The notes under the pieces are model-generated. The model saw nothing but the letters and a program-made list of their open reading frames with translations, did no database searches and was not told the origin of the DNA. This document shows, piece by piece, positions 46,361-55,323 of a DNA stretch of 64,000 nucleotides. The stretch is from the NCBI GenBank assembly GCA_022822085.1, contig JAJECK010000091.1:1-64000 (forward strand), given 5' to 3'. The stretch comes from Candidatus Poribacteria bacterium (lineage in GTDB: Bacteria > Poribacteria > WGA-4E > WGA-3G). A program made the translations under genes and the position numbers. Position 1 is the stretch's first letter; each line of letters opens with the position of its first letter.

Positions 46361-48094
46361 ATGTCATTAGTAACTATAAATAATGTCACAAAACGTTATG
46401 ACCCTGATATAATATTGGACGATATTTCTGTCGCGATTGCTCCAGAAGACAGAATTGGACTAATTGGCCGTAACGGATGTGGGAAAACAACGTTACTTAA
46501 AATTATAGCAGGTCTACTTACTGATATTAAAGGTAATGTCGTTGTAGCAAAGAATGTCCGCATAGGATATTTGAGTCAAGAACCTGAGTTAGCACATGAA
46601 TGCACTTTAAAACAGGAAATGCTCAAGGTTTTTGAAGAACGACTTGCACTTGAAGATAAAATGCTCATGCTTGCAGAACAGATGGAGACACGAGAAACGC
46701 CACATCTCCTGCAAGAATATTCCCGTGTTCAGGAAAAACATGAACGACTGGGGGGATATGACTATGAGCATAGGATTAATCGTATACTCGGCGGTTTAGG
46801 TTTTCGCGAACAAGACTTCAATCTACCGGTCAATGTCCTGAGCGGAGGACAGAAGAGTAGGGCTACTTTAGCAAAATTACTACTCGAAGAACCCGACCTA
46901 CTTCTCTTTGATGAACCGACGAATCATCTTGACATTAATGGAATTGAGTGGTTAGAAAATTATCTCAATACCGAATTTAAAGGTGGTGTTCTTGTCGTTT
47001 CTCACGACAGGTATTTCTTAGATAAAGTTGTTAGGAAGGTCTGGGAACTTGCAGATGCGGAAATTAATATCTACCGTGGGAACTATTCTAAATATCTTGA
47101 AATAAAAAACGTTGAGCGGCTCGTTGATACACGTGCTTACAAAATTCAACAAGCATTTATTGCACAAGAACAGGAATTCATTGATCGGAATATAGCAGGA
47201 CAACGAACTCGTGAGGCACAAGGTAGACGGAAAAGATTAGACCGGCTGGAAAAAGTAGATAAACCTAAATCTGACGCACCAACAGTGAAACTAAACTTTT
47301 CCCAAGATACACGCGGTGGAAACGATATATTAAGATGCCATAATGTCGGAAAACAGTTTGGCGATAAGGTCTTATTTACTGACCTTAATTTTGAAGTAGA
47401 CCGTGGTGATGTCGTTGGAATAATAGGACCGAATGGCACTGGGAAAACAACCTTATTCCGGATGATTTTGGGACAGGAAAAACCAACACAAGGTGAAATG
47501 TGGGTCGGTCCCACCCTCAAGTTCGGTTATTACACACAGGAATTGGAAGGACTCAATACTGAAAACGAAATCCTTGAAGAAGTCTGGGAACTTTGCCCCG
47601 AAAAAACACCGTATGAAATTCGAAGCTATTTAGCAAAGTTCCTGTTTACCGGAGATGATGTATTAAAACGAATCGGAAATCTCAGTGGTGGTGAACAAAG
47701 TCGTGTTCAACTTGCAAAACTGTTATTAGAAAACGCTAATGTCCTGCTACTTGATGAACCTACAAACCATTTGGATATTTCTGCACGGGAAGCACTTGAG
47801 AAATCTCTCGCACAGTATACATCGACCCAGTTTATTATCTCACATGACCGATATCTACTGAATAGTTTGGCTACCAAAATGTTGATTTTTGAGACAACAA
47901 AAGAGGGGACGCATGTCCATTTTTTCAATGGAAATTATGCAGAATACGAAGCCGAACAACAACGAAAACTTGATGAGAAACAGAAACAACTACAACCGGT
48001 AAGTGAAACAACAGAATCTACAACGCAACCAACTAAATCCAAATCCAAACGTAAGCGAAAAATGAAAGCACAACGTCTGGTTGGAAGCAATTAA
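46361..48094 (+). CDS. ABC-F family ATPase
   Basis: A 577-residue cytosolic ribosome-associated ATPase with two ABC domains and no membrane segments. First domain: GLIGRNGCGKTTLLKIIAG, NVLSGGQKSRATLAKLLLEE, DLLLFDEPTNHLDING. Second domain: GIIGPNGTGKTTLFRMILGQ, NLSGGEQSRVQLAKLL, NVLLLDEPTNHLDISARE. Between them is the P-site-tRNA-type linker rich in charged helices. The C-terminal ~50 residues are a lysine-rich coiled tail (KSKSKRKRKMK) like Uup. ATG 46361 is the usual family start. Confidence 0.93.
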   Translation: MSLVTINNVTKRYDPDIILDDISVAIAPEDRIGLIGRNGCGKTTLLKIIAGLLTDIKGNVVVAKNVRIGYLSQEPELAHECTLKQEMLKVFEERLALEDKMLMLAEQMETRETPHLLQEYSRVQEKHERLGGYDYEHRINRILGGLGFREQDFNLPVNVLSGGQKSRATLAKLLLEEPDLLLFDEPTNHLDINGIEWLENYLNTEFKGGVLVVSHDRYFLDKVVRKVWELADAEINIYRGNYSKYLEIKNVERLVDTRAYKIQQAFIAQEQEFIDRNIAGQRTREAQGRRKRLDRLEKVDKPKSDAPTVKLNFSQDTRGGNDILRCHNVGKQFGDKVLFTDLNFEVDRGDVVGIIGPNGTGKTTLFRMILGQEKPTQGEMWVGPTLKFGYYTQELEGLNTENEILEEVWELCPEKTPYEIRSYLAKFLFTGDDVLKRIGNLSGGEQSRVQLAKLLLENANVLLLDEPTNHLDISAREALEKSLAQYTSTQFIISHDRYLLNSLATKMLIFETTKEGTHVHFFNGNYAEYEAEQQRKLDEKQKQLQPVSETTESTTQPTKSKSKRKRKMKAQRLVGSN

Positions 48095-48129
48095 ATTGCT
48101 ACAATACACAGTATTTTCAACATTTTAAT

Positions 48130-48158
48130 TTGACACCCGCTAATTTTAACTATATAAT
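48130..48158 (+). promoter_or_regulatory. Perfect-consensus promoter of the MarR gene
   Basis: TTGACA (48130-48135), a 17-base spacer and TATAAT (48153-48158) match the sigma-70 consensus exactly. The -10 box overlaps the left arm of a 30-base palindrome, so a bound repressor would block it. Confidence 0.82.
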
Positions 48159-48183
48159 TTATGTCGTATACGACGGAAATTAT
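48154..48183. promoter_or_regulatory. 30-bp palindromic operator, likely MarR autoregulation site
   Basis: A perfect 12-base palindrome, GTCGTATACGAC (48163-48174), is extended by ATAATTT on the left and AAATTAT on the right, with a two-base mismatch between. It overlaps the -10 box and transcription start and lies 26 bases before the MarR-family ATG. The placement is classical for MarR autorepression. Confidence 0.72.
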
Positions 48184-48208
48184 ATCTTATGTAGGACGTA
48201 TTTGATAA

Positions 48209-49087
48209 ATGTCTAAAAACCGGGAGTTTAACAAAGAAATTGATTTTGTCATGCGAGTGATGCATCACGCGCAAGCCGCAGTCAAATCCAGGTTTATTCA
48301 AGATGTAGTACCCAATCGACTGACAGTCGTACAATTCAACGCCATACAACACTTACATTGGTTTGGTGGTGAAGCTGGTATGTATGTCAGTGAATTAGGT
48401 GAACACTTAGGACTTGCACATAATACAGTCTCTGGTTTAGTCAATAGACTTGAGAAGCACGGTTGGGTAGTCCGTTGTAAATGTGATGAAGATCGAAGAA
48501 GGGCACGTATTCAACTAACACCACAATCTGAGGAACTCTTTCAAGAACGTGTCCAATACGCTGCAGATTTCTGGGAACAAACTATTGGACAACTTTCAGA
48601 TGAAGAAAGAGAAAACTTATTAGGAAGTTTAAAGAAGTTGAAACATGTAATGGCAAAACCAGTCTGGCCAAGTTATGCGCAAATGCATCCTCGTGATGCT
48701 GACCATTTGCGTGAAAAATTTGAAACTGAACTTGACGAACTTGTTCAAGCAAAGCTTAAACTCGTTGGAATCAGATTAATACTTGCCAAAATCGCTGAAA
48801 AGCGGAATGAACACGAACTTGCCGCATACCTTAACCAAGCAGCTTCTGAAGAAATTCATCATACAAACCAATTATTCTCACTACTTGGTCATGGTGAAGA
48901 TTTTCATACCCTTCTGTCATCACTCGTTGATGAAGACAAAGTGGTCTACGAAGAGTTATTAACTTTAACTGAAAATGCACCCTGTAATGAAGATGATGAG
49001 GAGTTAATTCTTCTCCAACAGATGCTTCAAGATAGTCATAGATATAAACGATGGTTTAGTAAAGTCCAAAAGCAAAAGAATCGGTAA
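48209..49087 (+). CDS. MarR-family regulator with rubrerythrin-like C-terminal domain
   Basis: A 292-residue protein about twice normal MarR length. Residues 1-147 are a MarR winged-helix (LTVVQFNAIQHLHWFGGEAG, LAHNTVSGLVNRLEKHGWVV, then DEDRRRARIQLT in the wing). Residues ~170-290 are helical and align by eye with rubrerythrin: KIAEKRNEHELAAYLNQAAS followed by EEIHHTNQLFSLLG (Glu214, Glu215, His217, His218). The first iron-ligand Glu of rubrerythrin is not evident, so metal binding may be lost or altered. It has its own promoter-operator and is 62 bases upstream of an ECF sigma gene. A redox- or peroxide-sensing role is inferred. Confidence 0.8.
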   Translation: MSKNREFNKEIDFVMRVMHHAQAAVKSRFIQDVVPNRLTVVQFNAIQHLHWFGGEAGMYVSELGEHLGLAHNTVSGLVNRLEKHGWVVRCKCDEDRRRARIQLTPQSEELFQERVQYAADFWEQTIGQLSDEERENLLGSLKKLKHVMAKPVWPSYAQMHPRDADHLREKFETELDELVQAKLKLVGIRLILAKIAEKRNEHELAAYLNQAASEEIHHTNQLFSLLGHGEDFHTLLSSLVDEDKVVYEELLTLTENAPCNEDDEELILLQQMLQDSHRYKRWFSKVQKQKNR

Positions 49088-49149
49088 TTTCTTTTAATCA
49101 CAGACCCACTGATTATCAGCTGTCGGTCAATGACACAAAAGAGGAGAAC

Positions 49150-49767
49150 ATGCAGTCCCAAAGCCACGAAAGTATTCCTTCTGACTGTAATGATGATGAT
49201 GCCCATCTGATTGAACAATTTCAGAAAGGCGACACTGCAGTGTTTGATACGCTTTTTACTCGCTATCAAAAACGCACTTATCGGTTAGTTCAACGTTTTG
49301 TCCCAAACCATGAAGATGCCCTTGATATTACGCAAGATGCGTTCATACGCGCTTATCAAGGCTTAGGTGACTTCAAAGGTCAGTGCCAATTTTATAGTTG
49401 GCTATACCGAATAACGTTCAACCTGTGTATTGATTTTCTTAGGAAAAAAGCGCGTTCGGAAGTAATGGTATATGAATCTGAAGAATCTGAGGAATTGCCA
49501 ATGGCTAATTTCCCTGACTTACGATCAGATTCACCTGCTAAAGCTGCTGAGAATAAGGAACTTAGAATCCAAATTCGGAAGGCGATTCGGCAACTCCCAC
49601 CCAAGCAACGTCAAATCTTTATCTTACGCCACTGGGACGGTTTATCACTAAAGGATATTGCTGTTAAAGTTGGAAGGTCAGATGGAACAGTCAAAGCACA
49701 CCTATTCCATGCACATCGCAACTTACGTAAACATCTACGACCTTATTTGAAGGAATCAGATGTTTAA
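49150..49767 (+). CDS. ECF-type RNA polymerase sigma factor
   Basis: A 205-residue sigma-70 family member. Region 2 is seen in VFDTLFTRYQKRTYRLVQRF, DALDITQDAFIRAYQGLGDF and FYSWLYRITFNLCIDFLRKK; region 4 in LPPKQRQIFILRHWDGLSLK and DIAVKVGRSDGTVKAHL. GAGGAG precedes the ATG. No anti-sigma gene follows: the next gene, ftsY, is convergent. Possibly regulated through the MarR/rubrerythrin protein upstream or by an unlinked factor. Confidence 0.93.
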   Translation: MQSQSHESIPSDCNDDDAHLIEQFQKGDTAVFDTLFTRYQKRTYRLVQRFVPNHEDALDITQDAFIRAYQGLGDFKGQCQFYSWLYRITFNLCIDFLRKKARSEVMVYESEESEELPMANFPDLRSDSPAKAAENKELRIQIRKAIRQLPPKQRQIFILRHWDGLSLKDIAVKVGRSDGTVKAHLFHAHRNLRKHLRPYLKESDV

Positions 49768-49799
49768 CAATCCTTACTAAAGTACATATTATTCGTTAT

Positions 49800-49829
49800 C
49801 CAACCTACCATCTCCGCATGGTAGGTTGG
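49800..49829. terminator. Hairpin between the sigma factor gene and ftsY
   Basis: CCAACCTACCAT (49800-49811) and ATGGTAGGTTGG (49818-49829) form a perfect 12-pair stem with loop CTCCGC in the gap between convergent genes. There is no T tract, so it may be a bidirectional or Rho-assisted terminator. Confidence 0.65.
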
Positions 49830-49889
49830 ATAGTCTGATGCGGTAGTAAACAACTTTTCCATCATAAATATTAGAAGGTAATTTTGTAA

Positions 49890-50891
49890 CTATTGAGTTA
49901 TTTCCACAGTCCCTTCAATCGTAAATAATGCTTCAACAAAATCATCTGCAGCAAAATCGCGTAAATCATCAAGTTTCTCCCCAATACCGATGAGTTTGAC
50001 AGGAGCACCGAGTTCAGATTTCACTGCTATCACAATCCCGCCTTTTGCAGTTCCATCCAATTTGGTTACCACAACACCAGTAATAGGTACAGCTTCATTG
50101 AATATTTTCGCCTGCATCAATGCATTTTGTCCAACGGTACCATCAATAACAAGCAGAACCTCATGGGGTGCACCTGTATGTGCTTGACCCATTACACGTC
50201 CAATTTTTGATAACTCATCCATCAACGGTTTTTTCGTATGGAGTCTGCCGGCTGTGTCAACGATCAATACGTCCACTTCTCTGGTTTTTGCAGCTTGAAC
50301 AGCATCAAAAACTACTGATGCAGGATCTGCCCTTTCTCCACCGCGAATTAATTCTGCTCCTGCCCGTTCACACCAAATTGCCAATTGATCCTCTGCAGCA
50401 GCACGGAACGTATCTCCTGCAGCTACAAGCACACGGTTTCCATTGGCATTGAAACGGCTTGCGAGTTTTCCAATAGTCGTGGTTTTCCCTGCACCATTAA
50501 CGCCAAGTACTAATATTGTGTAGGGTGAGTCACCTTCCAGTTTTAATGGTACATCTTCACCAAGAAGCTTCAGTACTTCATCTTTTATGACTGTTCCTAA
50601 GTCAGATGAATCTCTCAGACCTCTCTCCTTAACAGTCTCTCTAACATTCTCCATCAATGCCAGGGTCGTATCAACTCCTACATCAGACTGGATTAGTATC
50701 TCTTCGATTTCCTCCATTAAATCTTCATCTATTTTTCTGCCTACGCGAAGCAGACCTGACAATTGGGAAATAAAACTATTGCGGGTCTTCGCTAAACCGG
50801 ATTTTAAACGATTGAACCAATTATCTTTTTGATTTATATCTTCTGGTTCAACGCGTTTTTTATCACCACCTTTGAATATGTTTCTGAGCAT
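49890..50891 (-). CDS. ftsY: Signal recognition particle receptor FtsY
   Basis: A GTPase that docks SRP-ribosome complexes at the membrane. The 333-residue protein has a short charged N terminus, the N domain (FNRLKSGLAKTRNSFISQLS), and the G domain: GVNGAGKTTTIGKLA (G1), DTFRAAAEDQL, VDTAGRLHTKKPLMDEL (G3), and VTKLDGTAKGG (G4), finishing with IGIGEKLDDLRDF. AAGGAG precedes the ATG. Confidence 0.96.
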   Translation of the reverse strand: MLRNIFKGGDKKRVEPEDINQKDNWFNRLKSGLAKTRNSFISQLSGLLRVGRKIDEDLMEEIEEILIQSDVGVDTTLALMENVRETVKERGLRDSSDLGTVIKDEVLKLLGEDVPLKLEGDSPYTILVLGVNGAGKTTTIGKLASRFNANGNRVLVAAGDTFRAAAEDQLAIWCERAGAELIRGGERADPASVVFDAVQAAKTREVDVLIVDTAGRLHTKKPLMDELSKIGRVMGQAHTGAPHEVLLVIDGTVGQNALMQAKIFNEAVPITGVVVTKLDGTAKGGIVIAVKSELGAPVKLIGIGEKLDDLRDFAADDFVEALFTIEGTVEITQ

Positions 50892-50993
50892 TCAATTCTC
50901 CTTAATTTAATATTTTCTAATGTAAATGGCGGTATGAATTATACCATATTATATAATACAGAAACAATGTCTGAACAGGGTTATTTAGTTTTA

Positions 50994-52012
50994 CGCTCAT
51001 GTCAAGAATGAATGCATTTCTATGTTTGAACAAGTTGTGATATAAACCGAGTCGTCCGAGTTTTGAGATTAATAGCAAACTCACAGATAGCAATATAGCC
51101 AGCGAGGCATTTTTTATGAACGCCACGAAATGGACGCAGAAAGTTGCGAATGGTCGTCCACATACCTTCAATCGTATTGATATGAACTTCTCGGATACCA
51201 TCAGCATCGTCATCTCGCGCCCATTCATGATCTCCATGGCAGACTACAGCATGGCAGCGGTCAAGCGCGTTGTAGCCACGCCAAGCATCTATATAGACGA
51301 TGGCATCACAATGTGTGAACTGATGCACGTGAGCCGTGAGGGTCGCTTTATCGGTGTGATGTGCCAAACGCAATCGCACGGCACGACTCTCCCGTCCCAG
51401 CGTGCCAACGACCGGAGGCCGGTCGTTGGCATAAGTGCCGTGGCCTTTGCGCTTGTTGCCACGCCGCCGGGGTGGGTCTTCAGGATCCCGATGCGGTTCG
51501 CCTTTCTCACCCGCGTTTTGGAACATCTCATCAGTCTCTACAACCGCATCTGGCAACGCCGAATCCGGCTCTATCGCTACGGCATTAGACTGAAGCACAC
51601 GCCGTATGGACATTACGGTTTGACGACTCACACCGATTTCACGACCCAGTTGTCCACTCGAAACACCTTGACAGATACCCCGCAACAACAAAACCACCTA
51701 CGAAGGTGTCCACTGGGTCTGTTGAAAAGCTGTGCCACTATAGAGATTGGACACACCATCACACGAAAGACACCGATAGATTTGCAGACGACTCTTCCGA
51801 GTCCTGTCGAAATGACGTGCCTCCTTCACGCCGAAATGACGTGCCTCCTTCACGCCCGCATCACAATGAGGACAGTGTCCGCCTTCCGGGTGAAAGTGTT
51901 TCAGCAACCGAGCGGTCGCTTGTTCTTCATCAATGAGGTCTATTATTGGAAAATCCATACACTAAAGTTTACGCGATTCAAAAAAACTTTGCATCAACTT
52001 TTTACATGAGCG
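50994..52012. mobile_element. IS1595-type insertion sequence
   Basis: About 1.02 kb bounded by imperfect inverted repeats: CGCTCATGTCAAGAATGAATGC at 50994-51015 is matched by the complement of 51991-52012 at 17 of 22 positions (motif given in two parts elsewhere: CGCTCATGT is identical). It encodes one minus-strand transposase, interrupted by TAG. Its GC content is visibly higher than the surroundings, indicating recent transfer. No clean 8-bp target duplication is seen, so the exact ends are uncertain. Confidence 0.7.
51020..51958 (-). pseudogene. IS1595-family transposase with internal TAG
   Basis: The frame from 51958 to 51020 encodes a ~312-residue IS1595-type DDE transposase broken by TAG at 51698-51700 (WTPS-stop-VVLLLRGICQG). 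The N-terminal part has a CPHC...CLSC zinc ribbon split by a 24-base tandem duplication (GVKEARHF twice). The C-terminal part has VETDEMFQNAGEKG, VYIDAWRGYNAL and INTIEGMWTTIRNFLRPFRG, the ISXO2-like catalytic motifs. A CAG to TAG change is the simplest cause. Both parts are in the same frame, so readthrough would restore the protein. Confidence 0.82.
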
Positions 52013-52032
52013 AATAATGTAGTGGAAAAGTG

Positions 52033-52061
52033 TTTACTTCAGTTGGGATTTCTGCTATAAT
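52033..52061 (+). promoter_or_regulatory. Promoter of the mazG-like gene
   Basis: TTTACT (52033-52038) and TATAAT (52056-52061) separated by 17 bases, 35 bases upstream of the ATG and just outside the IS right end. Confidence 0.55.
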
Positions 52062-52095
52062 ACTGACACACATTAAAATTAGAACGGACTATCTG

Positions 52096-52449
52096 ATGGA
52101 TTATACGCTTGAAAATTGTCAAAAAATAGTAGACAAATGGATTAACTCTTATGGCGTGCGATATTTTTCTGAACTTACCAATACTGCTATTCTTATGGAA
52201 GAAGTCGGTGAGTTAGCCAGAATCATGGCACGCCGATACGGAGACCAAAGTTTCAAGGAGAATGAAGAAGATTTGAACCTTGAAGATGAGATGGCAGACA
52301 TCCTCTTCGTTCTGATATGTTTGGCAAATCAAACAGGAATCCAACTTGAAGACGCATTCAAAAAATCTATGGTAAAGAAAACAGATCGTGATAGGGATCG
52401 GCACATTAATAATCCGAAACTCTTTGATGATAGTGGAGATGACCTATGA
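52096..52449 (+). CDS. MazG-like nucleotide pyrophosphohydrolase
   Basis: A 117-residue all-alpha NTP-PPase, hydrolysing nucleoside triphosphates to monophosphates. The metal-binding motif is split as EEVGELARIMARRYGD and LEDEMADILFVLICLANQTG (ExxE and ExxD). Size fits the short MazG/YpjD group. Its stop TGA overlaps the ATG of the next gene (ATGA at 52446), indicating coupled translation. Confidence 0.88.
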   Translation: MDYTLENCQKIVDKWINSYGVRYFSELTNTAILMEEVGELARIMARRYGDQSFKENEEDLNLEDEMADILFVLICLANQTGIQLEDAFKKSMVKKTDRDRDRHINNPKLFDDSGDDL

Positions 52450-55169
52450 TGTTGTCCAGATGTTTTCTGTCTTTTATAGTTACGCTCTTATTCACAGGTT
52501 GTGCTTATTTCCATAAGACACAATCAAGTCCATCTGTGATTGTCGATCCACTAATTGAACGAAATCAGCAATGGCGTGAAAACGTTGAGGCAGGTAATTC
52601 TGCCATCCAACAAGGACATCTGCAAGATGCGCTTGCTGCCTTCAATGCCGCAATAAATGTCCGCCCCAATTCCAGTCTATCCTACTATAAAATTGCAGAG
52701 ATATACTTACATCTTGAGGAATATGAGAAAGCAAAGGACGCATTTGTATCATTTTTGAAACTTGAACCAAATCATATCACTGCCCTGAATTCCGTCGGAT
52801 TTATTTTTGAGAAATTGAATGATTATAGTAGTGCAGCGAAGTATTATGAACGAGTTCTGAGTATATCCAACAACGATCTCTATGCATTAAACCATCTCGG
52901 TTTAGCATATAAACAATTAAATCGACTTGATGATGCCGAAACACAACTCCGTAAGGCATTGACACTTGATCCGAACTGTGAGAGTCAAGCATCAGAAAAT
53001 TTACATATTTACTTAGGATTAATATATCTGTTGCGCGGTGATGTCGGTGAAGCGATTGCAGAATTTCGAGAATCAATTCGATTATTTCCAAATGATGTTT
53101 GGGCAAGGCAACGACTTGCGTCAATATATGAAGACAACCAACGTTACTTTGAGGCACAACTTCAATATCAGCAGCTTCTGGAAGTAGACCCAAACAATCT
53201 TTTTGCAAAGACAAGATTACAGGCACTTGCTCAACTTAGAGCTACACCGACTCAGACAATAGATATTCCGCCAGTTTCTATTCTTGAAACGGACGTTCCT
53301 CAAATCATAGCTGATGCTCCAAATGCTGAAGATTATCCTGATGCGGATGTTCTCATTTTGTTCAACCATTTCAGTCATGATGTCCTACCAACAGGACAGG
53401 CACGCTACACTACTCATCAAGTTGTGAAACTGCTCAATGAAAGAGGCATACAAAAATACGGTGATATTGCAATCCCTTACCAACCGAATACGCAAAATAT
53501 CGGTGTTAACATAGCACGAACAATTGCACCAGACGGAACGGAATATATTCCCCCAGCAGAAGCCTACAATGATGTTACACCACCAGGGTTGTTATCTTAC
53601 AATTTATATTCTGATATGTTGTGGCGTGTGATTTCTATGGTAGGGTTGTCTCCGGGAGTATGCATTGAATACAAAGTCACGCTTGAAGACAAATTAGAGC
53701 AAGTAACAGGGAACAAAACCTGGATCACAGGCGGCTATAACTTTCAATCTTCAGAAGTAACACTTGAAACGGTATTTGCGCTACGGATACCGCAGGATTA
53801 TTCTATCCAATGGAAAACCGACAACTTTGAAATTGAACCTGATATATATTATGATGACAACGGCATTTCATTATTCATTTGGCGCAATGGGGAAGTTCCA
53901 GCACTCAAAATAGAAGATAGAATGCCGCATATCAATGATGTTGCTATGCGTTTGCGTTATTCTTCAATTGAATCTTGGAAGGACGTTTACAGGTGGTATA
54001 AAGACCTTGCTAAAGGCCGTTATGTACCCGATAATCATTTACAGGAAACATTAGAAAAACTCATAGAAAACCAAAAAACAGAAAATGATATTATTCGAGA
54101 AATTTATCATTTTGTTGCAAAACAGATTCGTTACGTTGGCATAGAACTTGGACAGGGGGCGTACCAACCCTCTCCTGCTACTGAGGTGTTACAAAAACAG
54201 TACGGAGATTGCAAAGATAAGACCACTTTGCTTATTTCAATGCTCGATCTCGTCGGTATAAAGGCGTACCCGGTAATGGTTAGTACCGCTCCTTATGAAA
54301 GAATTGATACTACTTTACCATCACTTAGCCAATTCAACCACATGATAGCAGCGATTCCAATTGATAAGGATAACTATATATGGCTGGATGCTACTTCTAA
54401 TACTTGTAGTTACGGTGATTTGCCTTATAGAAACCAAGGGAGAATTGGGTTTCTAATAGGAGATGCAGACGGCACTTTTGTTGATATTCCTATATATCCA
54501 GCAGAATCCAATAAATTAGTATCTAAAACAGAGTTATGGTTAAACAAAGATGGTAGTACGCGTGGTGAAATACATATTCAGTTGACTGGACAATATAATT
54601 TAAATTCTCGTTGGACATATAAACAAATTCAACCGTCTGAATGGAAGAACACACTTGCTGCCGAAATCAATCCTTTATTTCCCAATATTGTAATAGACGA
54701 TGCCACAATCTCCGATTTATATGATTCCGATTCACCCCTCAAAATATCAATATACTTTCACATAGAAAAATATCTTATGAATCTCAATAATCAAACACTC
54801 CTTCAAATGCCAATAGATGAATTTACCGAATACGCGGAAATATTTGCCGCACCAAAACGTCTTTATTCCCTCGACCTAAATTATCCTATGCAGATAGAGA
54901 AAACAGTCCAGATTCACCTGCCAGATGGTTGGACAGCGGCACTTCCGGATGATATAAATCAGGTGAAAAGCTATGCTGCCTTAGATAGACAATATAGGCA
55001 ACATGATAATGTAGTCAATTATCGTCTAATATTTACATTAAAACAACGGACAATACCTGTTATGGAATATACAGAAGCAAAACGATTCTTCAATCTGATT
55101 GCGAATGAGGATCATAATAGTCTCCTACTGAATACAAAGAACGAAAATATATCCAACTTAAGATATTAA
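52446..55169 (+). CDS. TPR-DUF3857-transglutaminase lipoprotein
   Basis: A 907-residue exported protein. The signal ends at LLFTGC (lipobox). Five or six TPR units occupy residues ~45-255 (for example LQDALAAFNAAINVRPNSSL and FEAQLQYQQLLEVDPNNLFA). A DUF3857 beta domain follows (~300-540), then a transglutaminase-like core with catalytic Cys589 (GDCKDKTTLL), His632 (FNHMIAA) and Asp648 (WLDATS), and a C-terminal beta domain. The triad is intact, so thiol-dependent cross-linking or peptidase activity in the envelope is plausible. It overlaps the mazG-like gene by four bases. Confidence 0.9.
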   Translation: MMLSRCFLSFIVTLLFTGCAYFHKTQSSPSVIVDPLIERNQQWRENVEAGNSAIQQGHLQDALAAFNAAINVRPNSSLSYYKIAEIYLHLEEYEKAKDAFVSFLKLEPNHITALNSVGFIFEKLNDYSSAAKYYERVLSISNNDLYALNHLGLAYKQLNRLDDAETQLRKALTLDPNCESQASENLHIYLGLIYLLRGDVGEAIAEFRESIRLFPNDVWARQRLASIYEDNQRYFEAQLQYQQLLEVDPNNLFAKTRLQALAQLRATPTQTIDIPPVSILETDVPQIIADAPNAEDYPDADVLILFNHFSHDVLPTGQARYTTHQVVKLLNERGIQKYGDIAIPYQPNTQNIGVNIARTIAPDGTEYIPPAEAYNDVTPPGLLSYNLYSDMLWRVISMVGLSPGVCIEYKVTLEDKLEQVTGNKTWITGGYNFQSSEVTLETVFALRIPQDYSIQWKTDNFEIEPDIYYDDNGISLFIWRNGEVPALKIEDRMPHINDVAMRLRYSSIESWKDVYRWYKDLAKGRYVPDNHLQETLEKLIENQKTENDIIREIYHFVAKQIRYVGIELGQGAYQPSPATEVLQKQYGDCKDKTTLLISMLDLVGIKAYPVMVSTAPYERIDTTLPSLSQFNHMIAAIPIDKDNYIWLDATSNTCSYGDLPYRNQGRIGFLIGDADGTFVDIPIYPAESNKLVSKTELWLNKDGSTRGEIHIQLTGQYNLNSRWTYKQIQPSEWKNTLAAEINPLFPNIVIDDATISDLYDSDSPLKISIYFHIEKYLMNLNNQTLLQMPIDEFTEYAEIFAAPKRLYSLDLNYPMQIEKTVQIHLPDGWTAALPDDINQVKSYAALDRQYRQHDNVVNYRLIFTLKQRTIPVMEYTEAKRFFNLIANEDHNSLLLNTKNENISNLRY

Positions 55170-55323
55170 TGTTATTGTGAACTTAAAAGCTATACAATTT
55201 GTTACATATTGATTTAGGAATATACTGAATTTATTCATTATCCAACGAGATTTGTTTCTACTGTCTCTGGCAAGATTACAGATATGATTTTATCCTACAT
55301 ATAGTTTAAGAGGAATCAATTAT

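Noticed and set aside
51116-52009. Long plus-strand ORF of 297 codons across the IS
   Set aside because: It lies antisense to the IS1595 transposase, whose catalytic motifs are clear. The plus-strand frame has no recognisable domain and is a by-product of the GC-rich coding strand.
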